From Thioclava atlantica (GTDB lineage: Bacteria > Pseudomonadota > Alphaproteobacteria > Rhodobacterales > Rhodobacteraceae), in contig NZ_AQRC01000005.1 in the NCBI RefSeq assembly GCF_000737065.1, forward strand, positions 124,001-188,000: a stretch of 64,000 nucleotides of DNA. Direction: 5' to 3'. Shown in pieces: positions 16,383 through 26,958 of this stretch. The first letter of the stretch is position 1; every line of letters starts with the position of its first letter. Both the position numbers and the translations under genes were made by a program. The notes under the pieces were generated by a model that ran no database searches, was not told the origin of the DNA, and worked only from the letters and a program-made list of their open reading frames with translations.

Positions 16383-19300
16383 TCAAAACTCATCCCAATC
16401 ATCATCGTCAGGCGCCGCCAGCGCGACCGCACTGGCAGCCACATCAATAGAGCGCTCGCTCGACCCACCCTTGGCGGGTTTTTGGGCAGCTTTTTCCTTG
16501 CGCATCTCGGGTTTCGGTGCTGGATGCGTCGGCTGAGTGACCGCGACGACATTCGAAGGAACACGGAAACGTGCGGTCGTTTCGCGCAAGGCGGAAACAC
16601 TGGAGTTGAGCGCATGACTGGCTGCGGTCGTTTCCTCGAACATCGCGGCGTTTTGTTGTGTCACCTGGTCGAGCTGGTTCATCGCCGAATTGATCTCGCT
16701 CAGTCCCTGCGCCTGTTCGCGCGCACCGGACGCGATCGCTGAGACGCGGCCCGCGACATCGACGACGGAAGCCAGGATGCCTTCGAGCGCGCGCCCGGTC
16801 TCGCCCACCAAGCCGACCCCGCGCGAGACCTGCTCGGAAGAGGAGGTAATCAGAGCTGCGATTTCGCGCGCGGCATCCGAAGAGCGCTGGGCGAGCGCGC
16901 GCACTTCGGACGCGACGACCGCAAATCCCCGGCCAGCCTCTCCAGCGCGCGCCGCCTCGACCCCGGCATTGAGCGCGAGAAGATTGGTCTGGAAGGCAAT
17001 TTCGTCGATCACACCGATGATTTTCGAAATCTGCTTCGAGCTCGTCTCGATCTCGCTCATCGCGCCGATCGCCTCGCGCACGATCTCGCCGGAACTCTCG
17101 GCGCTCGAACGCGCCTGGGTGACGACGCTGTCGGCTTCGGAGGCCCCTTCTGCCGCGGCATTGACCGACGAGGACAATTCATCAAGTGCCGCTGCAGTTT
17201 CTTCAAGCGTGGCGGCCTGGCGTTCGGTGCGTTTGCTCAGATCGTCGGAGGCCGAGGCGATCTCGCGCGCTTCGCCGTCGATGGCGGCAGCGTTTTCGAT
17301 CACGTTCTGCATCGCCCCGGCGAGGTTGGTCATGGCTGCGTTGAAATCCGCGCGCAGCGCCTCGTATTCGGCGGAGAACTCCGTCTCGATCGAGCTCGAG
17401 AGATCGCCCTTTGAGAGTTCGTTCAAGCCGACCTGAAGCGCCTCGACCACGGATTTCTGGGCCGCGATCATCTGTGCATTGTTTTCCTGCGCTTCGTTGA
17501 GCGCTTTTTCCGCATCCGTGATGTCTCGGGCGATGAGCACGATTTTCATCAGCCGATTGGCGCTGTCGGCAACCGGGTTGAGCGTTCCTTCGAGCAGATG
17601 CATTCCCCCGTCCGGATCGCGGAGCCGGAAGCGCCCGGACACGGAGTTTCCGTTCTCCAATGCGGTCCAGGCCGTCTCGCCATCGAGAGGGGTCAGGCAG
17701 TCACGAAGCGGACATCCGAGCAGCGTCTCGGCCTTCGACCCCAACACCTCGCGCAGCCGGTCATTGAGCCGGGAGATGCGCCCCTCCGGCGTCGTCTCGG
17801 CCATCGATTGATTGGCGTCGATCGCCGCGAGCAGCGCACGTTGCATCCGGCGTTCGGTGACGTCTCGCCATTCGACGACAAATCCGAGCGGCGCCCCTGC
17901 TTCATCGACAATCTCCGACAGCTGGACGGCGAAACGCGCCTCTCCGACCTTGATCTCGACATGGAGGGGAAGACGCGAGCGGTCCTTGAGAATCTCCCGC
18001 GCGACACCCGGCCGACCGTGGAACTCATCCATATTGCGGCCGATAAGCGCGTCGGGTTTGAGAGTCTTCGACACCGTATGGAAATCCTCGAGCCGCGCGT
18101 CGAACAGCTCGACGAGCGCGGTGTTGACGCGGGTGATCCGGAAATCGGTATCGACGAGCATCAGCGCGGCAGAGGCCGTCCCGAAGGCTGTTCCCTGGAT
18201 GCGTGCCTGACGCTGGGCCACCTCCGCCTCCTTGAGGTCGGAGCGTAGCCCGTCAAGCGCATCGGCGATGATCCCGACCTCGTCGCGGCGACCGGTGGCG
18301 GGGATCTCGTTGGCATGGTCTCCCGCGGCGATCGCGCGGATCGACGCGCCCAGTTTTTGGAGAGGTTGCGACACGGTGCGCGCCATGAGCGCCGAAAGTC
18401 CCGCGAGAACGACGATCAACCATGTCGCATTGGTGAGCATCGATGCGGCGAGCGCACGCGCGGGCGCAAAGAGTTCCGACTGATCCTGTTCGATCACCGC
18501 GGCATAGTCGCGACCGAAGAGCGACACCGGCATGTAGGCCTGATCGGCGATCTCCCCGTCATGCGACAGGCCGACCCGCTGCCCGGCCCCTTCTTCGAGG
18601 GCGACTTTCGCGGCGTCGCTATGGATCGTGGTGCCGGGAATGACCCCCTTTTGCGTGTGCCGCAGCGGAGACATCAGCCGCCCGGAGGCATCGACGAGAT
18701 AGACCTCTCCGGTCTCGCCGAGACCGCGCGGCTCCCGCATCGCCTCGGAAATGACCGTCGTGGGCACTTCCACCGCCACCGCCCCGAGATGGAGGCCATT
18801 CGCGCTCACCACAGGGGCGGCGGCGAAGAGATGGGGGGCACCCTGCCCGGTGATGATATCGGAGATGAAGACCTGCGGACCGTCGGGGTTCTTCGCGGCC
18901 AGAGCTTCGCGCAGCAAAGGCGCAAGCGGCCCGTCGAGAGTCTCGAGCCGGGCGCCATAGCGCGGCCCCTTGCGCGCGGAATAGACAACGAGCCCATCGG
19001 CGGAGACGAGATAGAGATCCTCGAGGCCACGTTCCTCGATCTCCTTCAGGAATTCCTTGTGATAGCGGCGATGCTGGAGGGTGTAATCGAGCAGGACGCC
19101 GCCCTCCATATCGGCGGCTTTCTCGCCCTCGGGATCGGTTTCGGTGAAGGCACGCGTGATCAGATCTGACGCATTCTCCCCAAGCCGCGTCCAGGCCTTC
19201 TCGAGGTCGTAGAGCGCGCGCGCCGTGGTCTGGTGGCCGGCCAGGGCGCGGGTTTCGGTTTGCATGCTGTCCGCCCAGGTGCGGATCTGCGCCACGCGGG

Positions 19301-19460
19301 CGTCCAGCGTCTGGGCAAGTCGCGTCTCTCCCTCGCGCTCGAGCAGGGCGTGGGCTTCGCGATAGGCCGAAAGCCCCATGATCGTGAGCGCGATCATCGC
19401 CACGCTGACCAGCATCAGCGGCAGTTTGATCCCGAGTTTGAGATTGTCCAACAAGCGCAT
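16383..19460 (-). CDS. Methyl-accepting chemotaxis protein with PAS domains
   Basis: A 1025-residue receptor. Membrane segment 1 lies at about residues 12-32, a periplasmic Cache-like sensor at 40-335, segment 2 at 341-361, then a HAMP domain, two PAS-like domains (about 423-545 and 550-660), a second HAMP-like stretch and the signalling domain (about 700-940) with the conserved tip [20 protein letters not shown]. The last residues, DDDDWDEF, end in an aromatic/acidic pentapeptide of the sort that tethers CheR and CheB. The ATG at 19458-19460 is set by GGAGGAATTC upstream and the first membrane segment; an open frame continues upstream but is not coding. It is 32 bp before cheB. The ligand is unknown. 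Confidence 0.94.
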   Translation of the reverse strand: MRLLDNLKLGIKLPLMLVSVAMIALTIMGLSAYREAHALLEREGETRLAQTLDARVAQIRTWADSMQTETRALAGHQTTARALYDLEKAWTRLGENASDLITRAFTETDPEGEKAADMEGGVLLDYTLQHRRYHKEFLKEIEERGLEDLYLVSADGLVVYSARKGPRYGARLETLDGPLAPLLREALAAKNPDGPQVFISDIITGQGAPHLFAAAPVVSANGLHLGAVAVEVPTTVISEAMREPRGLGETGEVYLVDASGRLMSPLRHTQKGVIPGTTIHSDAAKVALEEGAGQRVGLSHDGEIADQAYMPVSLFGRDYAAVIEQDQSELFAPARALAASMLTNATWLIVVLAGLSALMARTVSQPLQKLGASIRAIAAGDHANEIPATGRRDEVGIIADALDGLRSDLKEAEVAQRQARIQGTAFGTASAALMLVDTDFRITRVNTALVELFDARLEDFHTVSKTLKPDALIGRNMDEFHGRPGVAREILKDRSRLPLHVEIKVGEARFAVQLSEIVDEAGAPLGFVVEWRDVTERRMQRALLAAIDANQSMAETTPEGRISRLNDRLREVLGSKAETLLGCPLRDCLTPLDGETAWTALENGNSVSGRFRLRDPDGGMHLLEGTLNPVADSANRLMKIVLIARDITDAEKALNEAQENNAQMIAAQKSVVEALQVGLNELSKGDLSSSIETEFSAEYEALRADFNAAMTNLAGAMQNVIENAAAIDGEAREIASASDDLSKRTERQAATLEETAAALDELSSSVNAAAEGASEADSVVTQARSSAESSGEIVREAIGAMSEIETSSKQISKIIGVIDEIAFQTNLLALNAGVEAARAGEAGRGFAVVASEVRALAQRSSDAAREIAALITSSSEQVSRGVGLVGETGRALEGILASVVDVAGRVSAIASGAREQAQGLSEINSAMNQLDQVTQQNAAMFEETTAASHALNSSVSALRETTARFRVPSNVVAVTQPTHPAPKPEMRKEKAAQKPAKGGSSERSIDVAASAVALAAPDDDDWDEF

Positions 19461-19599
19461 CGAATTCCTCCCGCGGGTCGGATAGGCCAAGCACGCCCAT
19501 CCCGGGGCGCGCCGGCTCACAATCGATGCAAGTGCTGAAGATTCGCTAAACCACCGTGCGCTTTCGCGTCCCGCCGTCGCTAAAATCCGGGAGAACCGC

Positions 19600-20376
19600 T
19601 CAGATCCACCCGAATGCGGCGCGCAACAGTCCGGTACGACGGGAAAATTCGGAAAGCTCGAGGGTCCCGGGCACGAGCGGATCCGCGCCTTTCCGGACCC
19701 GGCCCAGCAAGGTGCGCGCCTGCCAGCCCGGCAGCAAAGCGGCGCGCGCCGGTCCCCGCAACGCGCGTCGTCCCGCGGCGAGGCGGGCAAGCCCCTCCTC
19801 CGCCAGCGTTCGGAACTCATCCGGCCCGAGACCTGCCATCGGCGGGCGGTTGCGGGCCACCAGTTCCGGCCAGGCGCGCAAGAGCGCCGCGAGCCCGGCC
19901 CCGGCGCCGAAGCCACGCACCTGCCCTTCGGCACCCTCAGGCGCCCCGAGCGCTTCCGCCGCGCCCCAGTAGAGGCTTCCGGCGGTCTGATCGAGATAGG
20001 CCCAGAGCGCGGCGCGATCGGCGAAGGGGTCGGGCCAGCAATCGGCACGCCGCGCCTCGGCCACCGCGATCAGGTGACGCGCGGGCCCCGCGAGCGGCAT
20101 CAGGGCGGGGCCGATCTCATGCGGGGGCTCGCGCCCCTCACCCACCCCCTCGAGCGCGTCGATCCACCATTGCAGGCGCATCTCGGCCACCATCGGCTCG
20201 GCCGAGGCCCAGGGCGCGCGGGCAATCTCAAGATTGGCGGCATAGAGCGGCCAGAGACGGTCGCGCAGGTCCGCCGGCGCGGCCATGGTCGCGGCGAAGC
20301 GGTCGGGATCGCCCCGGCGCACCGCCTCGGCCGCGGCGGTCAGACTGGCGGGCAAACGGGCGGCCAGATCGCTCAC
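19600..20376 (-). CDS. Squalene/phytoene synthase family protein
   Basis: A 258-residue protein of the trans-isoprenyl head-to-head synthase fold. The N-terminus ([33 protein letters not shown]) matches the family, but the two Asp-rich metal-binding motifs of true phytoene synthase are weak: the first region reads DALEGVGEG rather than DxxxD. It may therefore be a non-catalytic relative, such as the NDUFAF6-type complex I assembly factors that share this fold. It overlaps cimA by 4 bp (ATGA) on the same strand, and no carotenoid gene is near. Family is fairly sure, function is not. Confidence 0.8.
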   Translation of the reverse strand: MSDLAARLPASLTAAAEAVRRGDPDRFAATMAAPADLRDRLWPLYAANLEIARAPWASAEPMVAEMRLQWWIDALEGVGEGREPPHEIGPALMPLAGPARHLIAVAEARRADCWPDPFADRAALWAYLDQTAGSLYWGAAEALGAPEGAEGQVRGFGAGAGLAALLRAWPELVARNRPPMAGLGPDEFRTLAEEGLARLAAGRRALRGPARAALLPGWQARTLLGRVRKGADPLVPGTLELSEFSRRTGLLRAAFGWI

Positions 20377-21995
20377 GCCACCGGCGCCCCGTCGCGCAGC
20401 AATTTCCAGATCATCGCGTCGAGCAACGCATCGAAGGAGGCGTCGACTATGTTGGGCGAGACCCCGACCGTCGACCAGCGCCGCCCGGATCCGTCTTCGC
20501 TGTCGATGATGACGCGGGTCACGGCTTCGGTGCCGCCCTGGGTGATCCGCACCCGGAAATCGACCAGCTTCATGTCGTCGATGAATGCCTGATACGGCCC
20601 GAGATCCTTGGTCAGCGCCTTCGACAAGGCGTTGACCGGCCCGCGATCATGGCCCTGCTCGTCCATGCTTTCGGAGACCGAGAGCATCTTCTGCCCTGCG
20701 ACCTTCACGACGACCACCGCCTCCGAGATCGAGACCATCTGGTCATAGCGGTTCTTGCGCCGCTCGACCGTGACCTTGTAGCGCTTCACCTCGAAGAAGT
20801 TCGGCAGCAGGCCCAGCTCGGCCCGCGCGACCAGCTCGAAACTGGCCTGCGCACCGTCATAGGCGTAGCCCTGATCCTCGCGCTCCTTGATCACCTCGAG
20901 GATCCGGCCCAGACGCGGATCGTCCTTGGCCACTTCGATCCCCATCCCCTTGAGCCGGGCGCGCAGGTTCGACTGGCCGGCCTGGTTCGACATCGGGATC
21001 AGCCGGGCATTGCCGACCTGAGCGGGGTCGATATGTTCGTAGGTCGACGGGTCCTTCAGGATGGCGCTGGCATGGAGCCCCGCCTTGTGGGTGAAGGCCG
21101 AGGCCCCGACATAAGGGGCCGAGCGCAGCGGAACGCGGTTGAGAATATCGTCGAGCCTGCGCGAGAGCTTCGTCAGATCGCGCAGCTTGTCATGGCCGAT
21201 CCCGGTCTCGAGCGTGCTCGCGAAGGGCTCTTTCAGGGTCAGCGTCGGGATCAGGCTGATCAGGTTCGCATTGCCGCAGCGCTCGCCGAGGCCGTTGAGC
21301 GTGCCCTGCACCTGCCGCACGCCCGCTTCGACCGCCGCCAGCGACCCCGCGACCGCATTGCCGGTATCGTCATGGCAGTGAATGCCAAGCCGCTCGCCCG
21401 GGATGCCTGCCTCGATCACCGCAGACACGATGCGCGCGATCTCTCCGGGCAAGGTGCCGCCATTGGTGTCGCACAGCACCACCCAACGCGCACCGGCCTC
21501 ATGGGCCGCGCGGCAGCAATCGAGCGCGTAATCGGGGTTCGCCTTGTATCCGTCGAAGAAATGCTCCGCGTCGAAGAGTGCCTCGCGCCCCTTCGCGACC
21601 ATATGGGCGACCGAGGCGCGGATATTCTCGAGGTTTTCCCCCAGCGTGATCCCGAGCGCGGCGGTCACATGGTAGTCATGCGTCTTGCCCACGAGGCAGA
21701 CCGCGGGGGTCCCGGCATTCATCACGCCCGCGAGCACATCGTCATTCTCGGCCGAGCGCCCGGCCCGCTTGGTCATCCCGAAGGCGGTGAAGGTCGCGCG
21801 GGTCTCGGGGCGGGCGGCAAAGAAATCGCTGTCGGTCGGGTTCGCGCCGGGCCAGCCGCCCTCGATATAGTCGATCCCGATCTCGTCGAGCGCCTGCGCG
21901 ATCGCGACCTTCTCGGGGACCGAGAATTGCACGCCCGCGGTCTGCTGCCCGTCGCGCAGGGTCGTGTCGTAGAGATAGAGGCGGGATCTGTTCAT
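20373..21995 (-). CDS. cimA: (R)-citramalate synthase
   Basis: A 540-residue alpha-isopropylmalate/homocitrate synthase family enzyme that condenses pyruvate and acetyl-CoA to citramalate, giving a threonine-independent route to isoleucine. The HMGL-like barrel opens with LYDTTLRDGQQT (residues 8-19), the metal-binding HCHDDTGNAVA motif is near residue 203, and a C-terminal LeuA regulatory dimer domain (about 400-530) should bind isoleucine. N-terminal features (VQFSVPEKVAIAQALDEIG, GGWPGANPTDSDFF) are those of CimA and not LeuA. It overlaps the downstream phytoene-synthase-like gene by 4 bp. Confidence 0.92.
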   Translation of the reverse strand: MNRSRLYLYDTTLRDGQQTAGVQFSVPEKVAIAQALDEIGIDYIEGGWPGANPTDSDFFAARPETRATFTAFGMTKRAGRSAENDDVLAGVMNAGTPAVCLVGKTHDYHVTAALGITLGENLENIRASVAHMVAKGREALFDAEHFFDGYKANPDYALDCCRAAHEAGARWVVLCDTNGGTLPGEIARIVSAVIEAGIPGERLGIHCHDDTGNAVAGSLAAVEAGVRQVQGTLNGLGERCGNANLISLIPTLTLKEPFASTLETGIGHDKLRDLTKLSRRLDDILNRVPLRSAPYVGASAFTHKAGLHASAILKDPSTYEHIDPAQVGNARLIPMSNQAGQSNLRARLKGMGIEVAKDDPRLGRILEVIKEREDQGYAYDGAQASFELVARAELGLLPNFFEVKRYKVTVERRKNRYDQMVSISEAVVVVKVAGQKMLSVSESMDEQGHDRGPVNALSKALTKDLGPYQAFIDDMKLVDFRVRITQGGTEAVTRVIIDSEDGSGRRWSTVGVSPNIVDASFDALLDAMIWKLLRDGAPVA

Positions 21996-22056
21996 CGGGT
22001 GCCTCCATCGTCCTCGTGTCCCACCCGTTCAGGCGGTCCTGCGTTCAGAGCTCCCG

Positions 22057-22101
22057 CCCGGCGGCACGCCGGGCCGCGCCCGACCCGCCCCCCAGGGCGG
22101 G
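22057..22101. repeat. Tandem perfect hairpins between cysS and cimA
   Basis: Two perfect 7-bp GC hairpins lie in the 163-bp gap after cysS: CCCGGCG/CGCCGGG with a 3-nt loop (22057-22073) and CCCGCCC/GGGCGGG with a 4-nt loop (22084-22101). No U-run follows on either strand. They may end or stabilise the cysS transcript; they resemble GC-rich intergenic repeats common in Rhodobacteraceae. Confidence 0.55.
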
Positions 22102-22158
22102 CGCGATTGCGCCCCCCCTCGGGTCCGGCGCGTCCCTTGTCTCTGCAATTGGGCACCA

Positions 22159-23604
22159 TCACAGGCCCTCCAGCTTGGACAAATCTACCTCCAGGCCGAA
22201 TTCCCACTCCGTTTTATCTTTCGAGTCTTTCAGAATAATCCCCGCCCGTGAGAGACTATCTCGGATTTCATCTGCTCGCTTAAAGTCACGATCTGCTTTT
22301 GCTTGAGCTCGACGCAGAACGAGTTCGTCAATCCGACGTGCCGACATCTCGTTCGTTCCGACATACAATTCATCAGACTTCACGAAGCGAGGCTTCGCCC
22401 AGTCGCCCATCGCATCTTCCAGGAGCCCCAACATCGCCGCCGAACCCTTTAGCACAGCCGGATCGTCGATCTGGTGCAATGCCGCGATCGCGCCCGCCGT
22501 GTTCAGGTCGTCGGCCAGCGCCGCGATCACCTCGGGCGCCGCGCTCGGCGCGGGTTCGATGCCCGCGGTGAGCGCCCGCCACTTGCGCAGCGTCGCCTCC
22601 GCCTGCCGCGCCTTCTCCGCCGTCCAGTCCATCGGCTTCGTGTAATGCGTCTGCAGGAACACAAACCGGATCACCTCGCCCGGAATGCCCTTCTCGCCGT
22701 CATGACCGTCCAGCAGATCGCGCACGGTGAAGAAATTGCCCAAGGACTTGGACATCTTCTTGCCCTCGACCTGCAGCATCTCGTTATGCAGCCAGTAGCG
22801 CGCAAACGACCCCTCCGGATGGGCGCAGCAGCTCTGCGCGATCTCGTTCTCATGATGCGGGAATTGCAGGTCGATGCCGCCGCCGTGGATGTCGAACGAC
22901 GCACCGAGCAGCTCGTAGGACATGGCCGAGCACTCGATATGCCAGCCCGGACGCCCACGGCCCCAGGGGCTCTCCCAGCCCGGCAGCTCGGCATCGGACG
23001 GCTTCCAGAGCACGAAATCCATCGGGTCTTCCTTGAAGGGCGCCACCTCGACCCGCGCCCCCGCGATCATGTCATCGACCGTGCGTCCCGAGAGCGCGCC
23101 GTAATTCTTGTAGCTTCGCACCCGGAACAGGACATGGCCGTTGGCCGCATAGGCATGTCCGTCCGCGATCAGCTTCTCGATCATCGAAATCATCGCGCCG
23201 ATGTAATCGGTCGCGCGGGGCTCGTGATCGGGGCGCAGCGCGCCGAGCGCATCCATATCCGCATGATACCAGCCGATGGTCTCCTCGGTGCGCGCCCGGA
23301 TCAGCTCCTCGAGGCTGCCCTCGGCCCCAGCTTCCTTGCGCGCCAGAGCCGTCGCGTTGATCTTGTCATCGACATCGGTGAAGTTGCGCACATAGGTGAC
23401 GTGGTCTTTCCCGTAGACATGGCGCAGCAGCCGGTAGAGCACGTCGAACACCACCACGGGCCGCGCATTGCCCAAATGCGCGCGGTCATAGACGGTCGGG
23501 CCGCACAGATACATGCGCACATTGTCGGGGTCGATCGGGTGGAAATCCTCGACCTTCCGGGTCAGGGAGTTGCGCAAACGGATCTGGGGTCCGGTCTGGG
23601 TCAT
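22159..23604 (-). CDS. cysS: Cysteinyl-tRNA synthetase
   Basis: A 481-residue class I enzyme that charges tRNA-Cys. The HIGH-type motif is HLGN (near residue 43, after CGPTVYDRA), KKMSKSLGN lies near residue 266, and the zinc ligands include the Cys of YLCGP and of HIECSAMS plus HHENE. The ATG at 23602-23604 has GAGGACAC upstream; an ATG four codons earlier lacks a site. A 104-nt region between a 13-codon Cys-rich leader and this gene suggests attenuation control. The 3' part has a lower GC content (about 22160-22400) than the body, with more rare codons, unusual beside its neighbours. Confidence 0.96.
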   Translation of the reverse strand: MTQTGPQIRLRNSLTRKVEDFHPIDPDNVRMYLCGPTVYDRAHLGNARPVVVFDVLYRLLRHVYGKDHVTYVRNFTDVDDKINATALARKEAGAEGSLEELIRARTEETIGWYHADMDALGALRPDHEPRATDYIGAMISMIEKLIADGHAYAANGHVLFRVRSYKNYGALSGRTVDDMIAGARVEVAPFKEDPMDFVLWKPSDAELPGWESPWGRGRPGWHIECSAMSYELLGASFDIHGGGIDLQFPHHENEIAQSCCAHPEGSFARYWLHNEMLQVEGKKMSKSLGNFFTVRDLLDGHDGEKGIPGEVIRFVFLQTHYTKPMDWTAEKARQAEATLRKWRALTAGIEPAPSAAPEVIAALADDLNTAGAIAALHQIDDPAVLKGSAAMLGLLEDAMGDWAKPRFVKSDELYVGTNEMSARRIDELVLRRAQAKADRDFKRADEIRDSLSRAGIILKDSKDKTEWEFGLEVDLSKLEGL

Positions 23605-23648
23605 GTGTCCTCGCAAACGTCGCGGCTGCAGTCACGGCGGCACCTGCC

Positions 23649-23698
23649 GGCGGGCTTACAAGGTCATGTCATATTTGGAAAGAGAAGACCGGCCCGCC
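23649..23698 (-). promoter_or_regulatory. Stem-loop in cysS leader
   Basis: In the RNA between the leader peptide and cysS, GGCGGGC (23698-23692) and GCCCGCC (23655-23649) can form a 7-bp GC stem over a 36-nt loop. In addition GCTGCA spanning the tandem Cys codons is complementary to TGCAGC about 90 nt downstream, close to the cysS start, offering an alternative pairing. The two options could form a translation-dependent switch. This is inference from base complementarity only. Confidence 0.4.
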
Positions 23699-23707
23699 TG
23701 AGAGATG

Positions 23708-23749
23708 TCAGCGGGTAATGCAGCAAATGATGATGGTCACGGTCGTCAT
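23708..23749 (-). CDS. Possible 13-residue leader peptide upstream of cysS (MTTVTIIICCITR)
   Basis: A 14-codon frame, including TGA, begins with ATG at 23747-23749 and encodes MTTVTIIICCITR, with two adjacent TGC codons. It lies about 104 nt before cysS on the same strand, and an imperfect site (AAGAG) precedes it. Tandem codons for the amino acid handled by the downstream gene are the mark of ribosome-mediated attenuation, as in trp and his leaders. Thr and Ile are also frequent, so chance is not excluded. It is far too short for homology to be judged. Confidence 0.5.
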   Translation of the reverse strand: MTTVTIIICCITR

Positions 23750-23813
23750 GCGCTCTTGTTACGGCATATGCCCCGGCCGCGTCCAGAGCGAAGATCGCGA
23801 AGCCGGAACGGAA

Positions 23814-23843
23814 ACGGCGCGCGGGCCATCACCCACGCGCCGT
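23814..23843 (-). terminator. Possible terminator after the DUF1330 gene
   Basis: ACGGCGCG and CGCGCCGT form an 8-bp stem with extra pairing in the loop, 34 bp after the DUF1330 stop; on the minus strand it is followed by TTTCCGTT, a weak U-run. Confidence 0.5.
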
Positions 23844-23877
23844 AATCCCGTCTTTTCGAACGCTTACAGGACGAGCT

Positions 23878-24183
23878 TCAGCCGAAGCTGACGTCTTCCG
23901 CGGCTTCGACGATCACCAGATCGCGCTCCGAGGCGCCTTTCGCATGGGCCAGCGCCGCCTGATATTCGTCCGAACGGTAGCAGGTCTCGGCCGCCTCGAG
24001 CGAGGGAAACCACGCCACCACGTTGCGCGCCCGGTCATTGCCCTCGAGCTGGACATAGCGCGCGCCGCGGGCGAGGAATTTCCCGCCATGCTTGGCGATC
24101 GCCGGACCCGCGCCTTCGGCGTATTTTCCATAGGCCTCGGCATCGAGAACCTTCACATGAGCAATCCAGAACGCACCCGCCAT
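23878..24183 (-). CDS. DUF1330 family protein
   Basis: A 101-residue alpha-beta barrel (dimeric ferredoxin-like) protein of the DUF1330 family: FWIAHVKVLDAEAYGKYAEGAGPAIAKHGGKFLARG is characteristic, followed by the VVAWFPSLEAAETCYRSDEYQ segment. No catalytic role is established for the family. Its ATG overlaps the alaS stop (ATGA), and GGAGG seven bases upstream supports that start over the GTG one codon earlier. It is probably co-transcribed with alaS. Confidence 0.88.
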   Translation of the reverse strand: MAGAFWIAHVKVLDAEAYGKYAEGAGPAIAKHGGKFLARGARYVQLEGNDRARNVVAWFPSLEAAETCYRSDEYQAALAHAKGASERDLVIVEAAEDVSFG

Positions 24184-26837
24184 CACAAAGCCTCCAGTTG
24201 AGATTTCACCGCCGCGACCGCGTCATCGGCTTTCGACGGATCGGCCCCGCCCGCCTGCGCCATGTCGGGACGGCCACCGCCGCCCTTGCCGCCAAGCGCC
24301 TGTGCCGCGGCCTTGACCAGATCCACCGCGCTCACCCGTTCGGTCAGATCCTTGGTGACGCCCGCGGCCACCGCCGCCTTGCCGCCGGTGTCGGCGACCA
24401 CGAGGATCACGCCCGAGCCGATCTTGTCCTTCAGCTCGTCCACGATGCCGGGAAGATCCTTGCCCGTCACCCCGGAGAGCACCTGAGGAAGGAACTTCAA
24501 CCCGTTGATATCCTGAGCTTCCGGACCGCCGGACGCACCACCGCCCATCGCCAGTTCGCGACGCAGCTGCGCGACCTCGTTGGCGAGTTGCTTGCGCTCG
24601 TCGAGGATCGCCTGCAGCCGGTCGAGTACATCCTGCTCGGCGGTCTTCAGCAGCCCCTCGACCTCGCCCATCAGCGCATCGCGCCGACGCAGCTCGGCCA
24701 GAGCGGCCTCGCCGGTGAGCGCCTCGATCCGGCGCACGCCGGCCGAGGAGGCGCTTTCCGAGGTCAGCAGGAAGGTCCCGATATCGCCGGTGCGCTTCAC
24801 ATGGGTGCCGCCGCAAAGCTCCAGCGAATAGACATTGCCCTGCGTGCCCTTGCCGGAATTGGCCATCTCGCCCATCGCGACCACGCGCACCTCATCGCCG
24901 TATTTCTCGCCGAAGAGCGCCTGCGCGCCCAGCTCGCGCGCGTCATCGGGTGTCATGATCCGGGTCTCGACCGGCGTGTTCTGCCGGATGAACTCGTTCA
25001 CCTCGCGCTCGATGCGGCGGATCTCGTCTTCGCTCAGCGCCTTGTTATGCGAGAAGTCGAAGCGCAGCCGGTCATCGGCATTGAGCGATCCGCGCTGCGC
25101 GACATGTTCGCCCAGCGTGCGGCGCAGCGCCTCATGCAGCAGGTGCGTGGCCGAGTGGTTGGCACGGATCGAGCCACGCCGCGCGTGATCGACCTCGAGG
25201 CGTGCGCCCTGTCCTTTCGCGATCTCGCCCTCTGTGATCTTCGCGAAATGGATGAACACGCCCGCGACCTTCTTCGTGTCGGTCACTTGCGCGCGGCCCG
25301 TTTCGGTCACGATCCAGCCGCTATCGCCGACCTGGCCGCCCGATTCCGCGTAGAACGGGGTCTGGTTGGTGACGATCTGCACCTCGCCCCTGGCCGTCTC
25401 GATCGCGGCACCTTCGGCCACGAGGGCAACGATCTGGCCCTCGGCCTCCTCGGTGTCGTAGCCGAGGAATTCGGTCGCGCCGACCTTCTCCGCAATGTCG
25501 AACCAGATCGCGGCATTCGCCGCCTCGCCCGTACCGGCCCAGCTGGCGCGTGCCTTGGCCTTCTGCTCCTCCATCGCGGTGTCGAAGCCCTCGGTGTCGA
25601 CCTCGCGGCCCTTTTCGCGCAGCGCGTCCTGCGTCAGGTCGAGCGGGAAGCCGTAGGTATCATAGAGCTTGAACGCGGTCTCGCCCGGCAGCTTGCCATC
25701 CTCGGGCAGATCCGTCAGCGCCTCGTCCAGAAGCTTCAGCCCGCGGTCGAGCGTCGTCTTGAAGCGGGTCTCCTCACCCAGAAGGGTCTCTTCGATCAGC
25801 GCCTGCGCCCGGCCCAGTTCGGGATAGGCGGCGCCCATCTCGCGCACCAGCGCGGGCACCAGACGGTGCATGACCGGATCCTTCGCGCCCAGAAGATGCG
25901 CGTGACGCATCGCGCGGCGCATGATCCGGCGCAGCACATAGCCGCGCCCGTCGGCCGAGGGCATCACCCCATCCGCGATCAGGAACGAGGTCGAACGCAG
26001 GTGATCCGCGATCACCCGGTGATGCACGTTGCCCGGACCGTCGGGTTCGCTCGAGGTGGCATGGGCCGAGGCCTCGATCAGGTTGCGCATCAGGTCGGTG
26101 TCGTAATTGTCGTGCTTGCCCTGCAAGAGCGCGCCGATCCGCTCGAGCCCCATGCCGGTGTCGATCGACTGCATGTCGAGCGCGCGCATCGAGCCGTCCT
26201 CGAACTGCTCGTTCTGCATGAAGACGAGGTTCCAGATCTCGATGAAGCGATCGCCGTCTTCTTCCGGCGAGCCGGGCGGGCCGCCCCAGATGTGATCGCC
26301 GTGATCGAAGAAGATCTCGGTGCAGGGGCCGCAGGGACCGGTCGGGCCCATCTGCCAGAAATTGTCAGAGGTCGGGATGCGGATGATCCGCTCGTCGGGC
26401 AGGCCCGCGACCTTCTTCCAGATCTCGGCCGCCTCGTCATCGGTGTGATAGACGGTGACCAGAAGCTTGTCCTTCGGGATGCCGAAATCCTTCGTCAGCA
26501 GCTCCCACGCGAAGGGGATCGCGCCGTCCTTGAAATAGTCGCCGAAGGAGAAATTCCCCAGCATCTCGAAGAAGGTATGGTGGCGCGCGGTATAGCCCAC
26601 ATTGTCGAGATCGTTATGCTTGCCGCCTGCGCGCACGCATTTCTGCGCGGTCGTGGCGCGGACGTAGTCGCGCTTCTCGACCCCGGTGAAGCAGTTCTTG
26701 AACTGCACCATGCCGGAATTCGTGAACATCAGCGTCGGGTCGTTGCGCGGAACGAGGGGCGAGCTGTCGACGACCGTGTGGCCGTTGCGCTCGAAGAAAT
26801 CGAGGAAGGTGGAGCGGATATCGTTAAGGCTGGGCAT
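24183..26837 (-). CDS. alaS: Alanyl-tRNA synthetase
   Basis: An 884-residue class II enzyme of full length. The aminoacylation domain has motif 1 near the N-terminus ([20 protein letters not shown]), the editing domain carries [12 protein letters not shown] (near residue 557) and the [13 protein letters not shown] zinc-linked motif (near residue 658), and the C-terminal C-Ala domain ends QLEAL. The start at 26837 gives [20 protein letters not shown], the standard N-terminus. It lies downstream of recA, from which it is separated by a strong terminator. Confidence 0.97.
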   Translation of the reverse strand: MPSLNDIRSTFLDFFERNGHTVVDSSPLVPRNDPTLMFTNSGMVQFKNCFTGVEKRDYVRATTAQKCVRAGGKHNDLDNVGYTARHHTFFEMLGNFSFGDYFKDGAIPFAWELLTKDFGIPKDKLLVTVYHTDDEAAEIWKKVAGLPDERIIRIPTSDNFWQMGPTGPCGPCTEIFFDHGDHIWGGPPGSPEEDGDRFIEIWNLVFMQNEQFEDGSMRALDMQSIDTGMGLERIGALLQGKHDNYDTDLMRNLIEASAHATSSEPDGPGNVHHRVIADHLRSTSFLIADGVMPSADGRGYVLRRIMRRAMRHAHLLGAKDPVMHRLVPALVREMGAAYPELGRAQALIEETLLGEETRFKTTLDRGLKLLDEALTDLPEDGKLPGETAFKLYDTYGFPLDLTQDALREKGREVDTEGFDTAMEEQKAKARASWAGTGEAANAAIWFDIAEKVGATEFLGYDTEEAEGQIVALVAEGAAIETARGEVQIVTNQTPFYAESGGQVGDSGWIVTETGRAQVTDTKKVAGVFIHFAKITEGEIAKGQGARLEVDHARRGSIRANHSATHLLHEALRRTLGEHVAQRGSLNADDRLRFDFSHNKALSEDEIRRIEREVNEFIRQNTPVETRIMTPDDARELGAQALFGEKYGDEVRVVAMGEMANSGKGTQGNVYSLELCGGTHVKRTGDIGTFLLTSESASSAGVRRIEALTGEAALAELRRRDALMGEVEGLLKTAEQDVLDRLQAILDERKQLANEVAQLRRELAMGGGASGGPEAQDINGLKFLPQVLSGVTGKDLPGIVDELKDKIGSGVILVVADTGGKAAVAAGVTKDLTERVSAVDLVKAAAQALGGKGGGGRPDMAQAGGADPSKADDAVAAVKSQLEAL

Positions 26838-26904
26838 GTCCTGTCTCGCCTGATCGGGCTTGTTCGGTCCCGTTTAACGCCGCCCCAGCCCCCTGTCCAG
26901 CAAG

Positions 26905-26935
26905 TGAAAAAGGCCGGGGTGCGGGCCCCGGCCTT
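26905..26935 (-). terminator. Intrinsic terminator of recA
   Basis: On the minus strand GAAGGCCGGGG and CCCCGGCCTTTTTC form a long GC hairpin ending in five U residues, 24 bp past the recA stop. It should separate recA from alaS. Confidence 0.88.
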
Positions 26936-26958
26936 CGATCCTGTCCGTTCGGCGCCGA

